A program made the position numbers and the translations under genes. From contig CAISKG010000447.1 in NCBI GenBank assembly GCA_903885855.1, forward strand, positions 1-18,106: a stretch of 18,106 bases of DNA, read 5' to 3'. Below, piece by piece: positions 14,118-18,106 of the stretch. Source of the stretch: an uncultured Planctomycetaceae bacterium. GTDB lineage: Bacteria > Planctomycetota > Planctomycetia > Pirellulales > UBA1268. The notes beneath the pieces are model-generated. The model was not told the DNA's origin. It was given only the letters and a program-made list of their open reading frames with translations, and made no database searches. Every line of letters begins with the position of its first letter. Positions within the stretch are counted from its first letter, which is position 1.

Positions 14118-15409
14118 TCGCGGATCGGCTCCCCCTCGAGGAGCCGTACCGGCCGGCCGTCGGCGGCCGTGACGGTGAGATCCAGCGGCAGGCCGAGCTT
14201 GTGGTAGATCGTGGCCACCACGCTCTCGGTGGCGTATTCGTGCGACTTGGGCGCGCCGCCGTCGGCGTCGGTCTCGCCGAGCACGAGCCCTCCCGGCACC
14301 CCCGCCCCGGCCATGACGACGAACCCGGCGCTCGCCCAGTGATCGCGGCCGATGGCGGGATTGATCTTGGGCGTCCGGCCGAAGTCGGTCATCCACACCA
14401 CCAGGGTCCGCTCGAGGAGCCCGCGTGCGGCGAGATCGGCGAGCAGGGCCGGGATTCCCTGGTCGACCGCCGGCATGCGCCCCTTGAGCCCCGCGAAGCA
14501 GTCGGTGTGGTGATCCCAGCCCGGATCGCTGACCGTCACGAACCGCACCCCGGCCTCCACCAGACGCCGCGCGAGGATGAGGCGCTGCCCGAACTGCGTC
14601 CGGCCGTAGTCGTCGCGCAGCCCCGCCGGCTCGGCGGCGATGTCGAAGGCGGCGCGCGTCTGCGGCGCGGTGATCATCGTGAAGGCGGTCTTGTAGTGCT
14701 CGTCGAGCGCGTCGAACGCGGCCGGCTGGAGATCCGCCGCGCGCTGGAGGCGGTCGAGGCGCTCGAGGATGCCGCGGCGGCGGTCGATGCGCGTCATCTC
14801 CATCCCGAGCGGCGGCGTGATGTCGCGCACGGAGAAGGCGTCGGCGGCCGGATCGGCGTGGACCTCGAAGGCCCCGTGCTCGAGACCGAGCACCCCCGGC
14901 AGGCCGCCGTTGCTCGAGCGGTCGACGTGCGAACCGAGCTGGATGAACGGCGGCAGGGCCGACTTGAAGCCGTGCTGGTGCGCGACCACCGAGCCCACGC
15001 ACGGATAGACGATCGTGGGATTGACGTTGCGCCCCGACATGCACCAGTGGTCGGCGACCCCGTGGCCGGCGTTGCGCGGATTCCAGCTGCGCAGCAGCGA
15101 ATAGCGGCCGAGCTCGCGGGCCAGCCGCGGGCACAGCTCGCTGAACACCACCCCCGGCACGGCGGTGGAGACGACCCCCAGCGGGCCGCGAACCCCCGAC
15201 GAGGCCCGGGGCTTGGGGTCGAGGGTGTCGTGGTGGCTCGTGCCCCCCTGCGTCCAGATGAAGATGCAGGAGACGTCCCGCCCGGCGGCACCGCCGTTGG
15301 CGAGGGCCTCGAGCGCCGGCAGGGCGGCGGCGACCGGGAGGCCGCCGAGCGCTCCGGCGAGCAGGGACCGGCGGGTGGCTCGTCCCGGGGCCGGCGACGG
15401 TCGATCCAT
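14108..15409 (-). CDS. DUF1501 family protein (Tat-exported, alkaline-phosphatase-like fold)
   Basis: Predicted 433 aa. The N-terminus carries a twin-arginine signal: RATRRSLLAGALGG at residues 10-23, then a hydrophobic stretch, with probable cleavage near ALEALA. Typical DUF1501 motifs follow: FIWTQGGTSHHDTLDPKP at 50-67, GWDHH at 297-301, WMTDFGRTPKIN at 339-350 and GRDHW at 354-358. DUF1501 is distantly related to the sulfatase/alkaline phosphatase superfamily; no substrate is established. The ATG at 15409 (GGAG 9 nt upstream) is chosen over an in-frame start 102 nt further up because it leads straight into the Tat signal. It is the first gene of the five-gene operon. Pairing with a DUF1549/DUF1553 gene immediately downstream is the standard planctomycete arrangement and implies the two products act together outside the cytoplasm. 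Confidence 0.94.
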   Translation of the reverse strand: MDRPSPAPGRATRRSLLAGALGGLPVAAALPALEALANGGAAGRDVSCIFIWTQGGTSHHDTLDPKPRASSGVRGPLGVVSTAVPGVVFSELCPRLARELGRYSLLRSWNPRNAGHGVADHWCMSGRNVNPTIVYPCVGSVVAHQHGFKSALPPFIQLGSHVDRSSNGGLPGVLGLEHGAFEVHADPAADAFSVRDITPPLGMEMTRIDRRRGILERLDRLQRAADLQPAAFDALDEHYKTAFTMITAPQTRAAFDIAAEPAGLRDDYGRTQFGQRLILARRLVEAGVRFVTVSDPGWDHHTDCFAGLKGRMPAVDQGIPALLADLAARGLLERTLVVWMTDFGRTPKINPAIGRDHWASAGFVVMAGAGVPGGLVLGETDADGGAPKSHEYATESVVATIYHKLGLPLDLTVTAADGRPVRLLEGEPIREWL

Positions 15410-15476
15410 GGCGGCGGTGCTCCGGCGGTCTGGCGATCCCGGCCGCCGGGGCGGCGACGGCCCCGCGGGTGGGCGG

Positions 15477-15506
15477 ATGCTAGTCCACCATGATTCTCGT
15501 CGGCAA
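15477..15506 (-). promoter_or_regulatory. Candidate promoter of the DUF1501-led operon
   Basis: Read on the minus strand, TTGCCG (15501-15506) and TAGCAT (15477-15482) are separated by 18 bp, each matching the sigma70 consensus at 4 of 6 positions. It lies about 70 bp before the DUF1501 ATG in the only sizeable gap upstream of the operon. The match is weak and rests largely on location. Confidence 0.27.
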
Positions 15507-15525
15507 GCCACCGGGGCCTGCCTCC

Positions 15526-15541
15526 ACGTCGCCGCCGACGT
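15526..15541. repeat. Short palindrome upstream of the operon promoter
   Basis: A perfect 6-bp inverted repeat ACGTCG / CGACGT with a 4-nt spacer lies 20 bp upstream of the candidate -35 box. It could be a repressor or activator half-site pair or a second small hairpin; chance occurrence is possible. Confidence 0.3.
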
Positions 15542-15557
15542 TGCAGGAAACGGCGCA

Positions 15558-15579
15558 AAACCGGCTTCGGCACCGGTTT
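15558..15579 (-). terminator. Hairpin terminator after the Gfo/Idh/MocA operon
   Basis: A perfect 7-bp inverted repeat AAACCGG / CCGGTTT with an 8-nt loop lies 40 bp downstream of the 122-aa protein's stop codon. On the minus strand the 3' arm ends in TTTT, a short U-tract. Position and structure fit termination of the upstream operon before the DUF1501 promoter. Confidence 0.5.
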
Positions 15580-15619
15580 CGGGGCCGCGGCCGGGCGGAG
15601 CGGGGCAGGGGGCCGTCGG

Positions 15620-15988
15620 TCAGGCGATGGGCCCGGCCCCCCCCGGCACGTCGTCGTCGCGGTCGGTCGCGGCGGCCCGCCCGAGTTCGATCAGCCATCG
15701 TCCCCGGTAGCCGGGCAGGGCCCACATCCCCCACAGCCGCCCCTCGCCGTCGGTCTGCCCTTCGTAGAACACGCTGTGGCGCCCCACGTAGCGCTTCTCG
15801 ATCGAGACCCGGCCGTCGGCCGCCACGAAGCCGTCGAGCGAGAAACGCCCCACGACGTCGCGCCCGGCACCGACGAGGCTCCGCCCCGCCACGGTGACGG
15901 CCAGGTCCTCCATCGGCTGGCGGCCATAGAAATCCTGCTCCCACCATCCCCGGCAGGGAACCGTCGTCGGGCGATCGGACGCATCCAT
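15620..15988 (-). CDS. Hypothetical 122-aa beta-rich protein
   Basis: 122 aa from the ATG at 15988, with GAGGAG about 10 nt upstream. No signal peptide, membrane segment or Cys pair is present, so it should be cytoplasmic. Residues about 23-103 show alternating polar and hydrophobic residues with glycine turns: GRDVVGRFSLDG at 42-53, DGRVSIEKRYVGRHSVFYEG at 58-77, then GRLWGMWALPGYRGRWLIEL at 83-102. This suggests a small antiparallel beta-barrel or sheet of lipocalin/avidin-like appearance; I cannot name the family. The C-terminal tail is acidic, then Gly/Pro-rich. It is 47 nt downstream of a Gfo/Idh/MocA gene and appears to be the last gene of that operon. It may bind a ligand or associate with the oxidoreductases; this is inference. 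Confidence 0.7.
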   Translation of the reverse strand: MDASDRPTTVPCRGWWEQDFYGRQPMEDLAVTVAGRSLVGAGRDVVGRFSLDGFVAADGRVSIEKRYVGRHSVFYEGQTDGEGRLWGMWALPGYRGRWLIELGRAAATDRDDDVPGGAGPIA

Positions 15989-16035
15989 GTGAGCCGTGCT
16001 CCTCGAAGAACCCGTCGAATCGGCCCGGCCGCGCT

Positions 16036-17220
16036 TCAGTCGACCGCCGCGCGGCCGCCGTCCGCGTCGGCCCGGTAGGCGGCGAACACCGTCCGCACCA
16101 CGCGGAGCGACTCCTCCGTGGTCACCGGCAGGGGGGCGTCGCGGCCGATGGCGCCGGCCACCGCGTCCACGAACACTCCGTACGCATCGCCGCCCGCCCC
16201 GGTTCGCACCACCTCGCCGTCGGCGGGTCCCCCGGCGGCGCGCACGCGGAGCACGGCCTCGGGGGCCGCGTCGATCGACAGCCATCCCGCGCTGCCCCAG
16301 ATGCGGAGGTGCGACTGGAAGCCGGCGTCGAGCCAGTAGCCCGAGGCGAGCGTCCCCAGGGCGCCGCCGCGGAAGGCGAAGGCGAGCACCGCGGAATCCT
16401 CGATGTTGACCGGCTGGCCGCCCCGGTTGGCGGTGTAGGCGCTGACGCTCGCGATCGGTTCACCGACCAGATGCATCGCCAGGTCGAGCCAGTGGATGCC
16501 GAGCCAGGCGAGGTGGCCGCCGCCGGCGCGGGTCCGGTCGGCGAACCAACTCCGCTGGTACTCGCGCCGCGTGAGGCGCGTCTGGTCCTGCACGAGGTGC
16601 ATCTCGACGGCCATGGGCTGGCCGATGGCCCCCGCGGCCAGGCGGCGCTTCGCCTCGACGACCTCGGGATTGAGCCGGTTGGCCAGCGCCAGCGCGATCG
16701 ACAGCCGACGCTCGCCGGCGAGCGCCGCCAGCGCCGCGAAGGCCTCGACCGACGCGCAGGCCGGCTTCTCGGCCAGCACGTGGCAGCCGCGCTCGAGCGC
16801 CGCGCGGATCGCCGCCGGCGCCCGCGCCCCCTCCATCGACACCAGCGCCATCCGCGGCCGGCCGGCGGCGAGCACGGCGGCCGCATCGCGGTCGAGCAGC
16901 GCCAGTTTTCCCCCCAGCACGGCGCGGGCCTCGTCGAAGACGGCGCCGTCCGGGTCGGCGACGCGCACCTGCGCCACCGCCGGCGACGCCGCCAGCGCCC
17001 GCAGGTAGGCCCCCAGGTGGGCGCCGCCGGCGTGCGTGAGCAGCGCCACCTCGATCGCCGTCGCGCCGTCGGCCGGCCGCGCGGCGGGCTCGTCGGCCGC
17101 GCCGGCCGCGTCGCTGCCGACGGCGACACCGGCGACGAGCGCCCCTGCGGCGGCCACGAGCCTGCGCCGCCGGTCGTCGACGCCCGGCCCGTCAGCCGGG
17201 GAGTTCCCAGCCTGGCTCAT
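16036..17220 (-). CDS. Gfo/Idh/MocA-type oxidoreductase with Tat-like leader and degenerate nucleotide loop
   Basis: Predicted 394 aa. DDRRRRLVAAAG at residues 15-26 followed by a hydrophobic stretch up to about 42 resembles a twin-arginine leader, so the protein may be periplasmic. A Rossmann-like domain (about 56-180) has CHVLAEKP at 146-153, where the Lys of EKP is the family's conserved residue. The C-terminal alpha/beta domain has GGGHLAWLGIHWLDLAMHLVG at 233-252. The usual GxGxxG/A loop after the first strand is replaced by LLTHAGGAH (60-68), and the usual Asp before G-x-H is Trp239. Cofactor use may therefore be altered. The ATG at 17220 lies 29 nt inside the preceding gene's end, so the two are translationally linked. 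Family members oxidise or epimerise sugars and inositols, or act as NAD-dependent glycosidases; which applies here is unknown. Confidence 0.86.
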   Translation of the reverse strand: MSQAGNSPADGPGVDDRRRRLVAAAGALVAGVAVGSDAAGAADEPAARPADGATAIEVALLTHAGGAHLGAYLRALAASPAVAQVRVADPDGAVFDEARAVLGGKLALLDRDAAAVLAAGRPRMALVSMEGARAPAAIRAALERGCHVLAEKPACASVEAFAALAALAGERRLSIALALANRLNPEVVEAKRRLAAGAIGQPMAVEMHLVQDQTRLTRREYQRSWFADRTRAGGGHLAWLGIHWLDLAMHLVGEPIASVSAYTANRGGQPVNIEDSAVLAFAFRGGALGTLASGYWLDAGFQSHLRIWGSAGWLSIDAAPEAVLRVRAAGGPADGEVVRTGAGGDAYGVFVDAVAGAIGRDAPLPVTTEESLRVVRTVFAAYRADADGGRAAVD

Positions 17221-18106
17221 AGTCCCTGCTCCAGAGGGCGACCGCCTCCGCGTCGCCGAGCGGCCGCCCGTCGGCCGGGTCGCAGCGCAGCGCCCTCCCG
17301 GTGCGGTGCGCGATGTTCCCCAGATGGCACAACAGCGTGCTGGGCCAGGCGGTGTCGATCCCCGCGGCCAGCCCCTCGTGCCGGCCGGAACGGATCGCGG
17401 CGAGGAAGTCGAGGAGGTGCTCCCGGTCGCCGCGCGTGCCGGGCGCCTCGCGCAGCGGCTTGCCGGCGGCGTCGAAGAGGGTGAAGGCGCCGCCGTCCCC
17501 CAGCCGCAGGCCACCCTTCTCGCCGTAGAAGGAGATGAAGTCCTGCTCCCCGAGACGGTTGCAGCTGTGCCCCTCCCAGGTGATCAGCCGACGGTCGGGG
17601 AACTGGAAACTGACGACGTGCGTGTCGGGGGTCTCCTGGTCGTCCTGGAAGGCGTAGCGGCCGCCGGCGGAGGTCACCGCCTCCGGAAAGTCGACCCCCA
17701 GGCCCCAGCGGCACAGGTCGATGGTGTGCACGCCGTTGTTGCCCAGTTCGCCGTTGCCCCAGTGCCAGAACCAGTGCCAGTTGTAGTGCACCCGGTTGTC
17801 GATCCAGTCGCGGCGCGGGGCCGGCCCCTGCCACAGGCCCCAGTCGATCTCCGCGGGCACCGGCGCCGGCTTGCCGACGCCGATCGACGGTCGGCCGGCG
17901 GCGTAGAAGGCCCGCGCCGCGTAGACGCGGCCGATTTCGCCGTCGTGGAGGAGTCGCATCGCCTCGCGGATCGCGGCGCTCGAGCGACGCTGCGTGCCCA
18001 CCTGCACCGCCCGGCCGTGGCGGCGCGCGGCGGATCGCATCGCGGCCCCCTCGGAGGGGACCTGGCAGCAGGGCTTCTCCACGTAGACGTGCTTGCCCGC
18101 CTCGCA
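17192..18106 (-). CDS. Gfo/Idh/MocA family oxidoreductase (5' end off window)
   Basis: The frame is open to the right edge and begins mid-protein with CEAGKHVYVEKP, the typical end of the Rossmann domain in this family, so about 100 N-terminal residues lie outside the window. The GTG that could be read as a start at 18082 is the internal Val of YVEKP. The visible 304 residues contain VGTQRRSS (37-44), a Trp-rich segment NWHWFWHWGNGELGNNGVHT (109-128) carrying the conserved G-x-H, and a C-terminal oxidoreductase domain ending in a Trp-rich tail. NAD(P)-dependent sugar or polyol oxidation is typical of the family; in planctomycetes such genes occur in many copies with unknown substrates. Its 3' end overlaps the next Gfo/Idh/MocA gene by 29 nt. 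A leader peptide cannot be assessed. Confidence 0.92.
   Translation of the reverse strand, partial: CEAGKHVYVEKPCCQVPSEGAAMRSAARRHGRAVQVGTQRRSSAAIREAMRLLHDGEIGRVYAARAFYAAGRPSIGVGKPAPVPAEIDWGLWQGPAPRRDWIDNRVHYNWHWFWHWGNGELGNNGVHTIDLCRWGLGVDFPEAVTSAGGRYAFQDDQETPDTHVVSFQFPDRRLITWEGHSCNRLGEQDFISFYGEKGGLRLGDGGAFTLFDAAGKPLREAPGTRGDREHLLDFLAAIRSGRHEGLAAGIDTAWPSTLLCHLGNIAHRTGRALRCDPADGRPLGDAEAVALWSRDYEPGWELPG

Noticed and set aside
8321..15409. Possible frameshifted or broken genes in the operon
   Set aside because: Each gene is full length with its N- and C-terminal motifs in one frame; the overlaps are normal operon junctions.
18059..18082. GTG at 18082 as start of the right-edge oxidoreductase
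   Set aside because: The codon is an internal Val in the conserved CEAGKHVYVEKP segment, and the frame stays open to the window edge, so the gene is simply cut.
1..18106. CRISPR array, tRNA, rRNA, insertion sequence or attachment site
   Set aside because: Reading the sequence showed no regularly spaced direct repeats, cloverleaf-like tRNA pattern, transposase motif or terminal inverted repeats.

Overview
The window is a high-GC stretch (roughly 70% by eye) that almost certainly comes from a planctomycete (Planctomycetota, Pirellulales-like). The evidence is the gene content. It has DUF1501, DUF1549/DUF1553 (PSCyt1/PSCyt2/PSD1) and pre-peptidase C-terminal (PPC) domain proteins, a ceramidase-like protein fused to a LamG domain, and paired Gfo/Idh/MocA oxidoreductases. 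These families are greatly expanded in planctomycetes and their relatives. Everything except cdd is encoded on the minus strand. Both end genes are cut by the window edges.

Layout, left to right. (1) 1-1400: C-terminally truncated PSCyt-type DUF1549/DUF1553 protein. (2) 1598-5368: pyrimidine-salvage locus. A minus-strand operon upp-deoA-nupC (transcribed right to left) lies back to back with a plus-strand cdd across a 101-bp divergent promoter region. Together they cover nucleoside uptake, cytidine to uridine deamination, phosphorolytic release of the base, and conversion of uracil to UMP. (3) 5378-6040: two adjacent small lipoproteins that look like ancient duplicates. (4) 6123-15409: a tightly packed five-gene minus-strand operon, in transcription order DUF1501 protein, large DUF1549/DUF1553 protein, PPC-domain protein, FMN-dependent alpha-hydroxy-acid oxidase (LldD type), and ceramidase-like hydrolase with a C-terminal LamG domain. 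The junctions are a 10-nt overlap and gaps of 2, 5 and 26 nt. (5) 15410-15619: a 210-bp intergenic region with two hairpins and a candidate promoter. (6) 15620-18106: two overlapping Gfo/Idh/MocA oxidoreductases followed by a 122-aa beta-rich protein of unknown function.

The most interesting unit is the five-gene operon. The first three genes are the usual planctomycete DUF1501/DUF1549/PPC module with unknown substrate. Here the module is apparently coupled to an FMN 2-hydroxy-acid oxidase and an exported ceramidase-like amidase. One testable reading is a pathway that cleaves N-(2-hydroxyacyl) lipids or a similar amide and oxidises the released 2-hydroxy acid. This is inference from context only. 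No RNA genes, CRISPR arrays, insertion sequences or attachment sites were recognised, and no gene-free stretch exceeds 210 bases.
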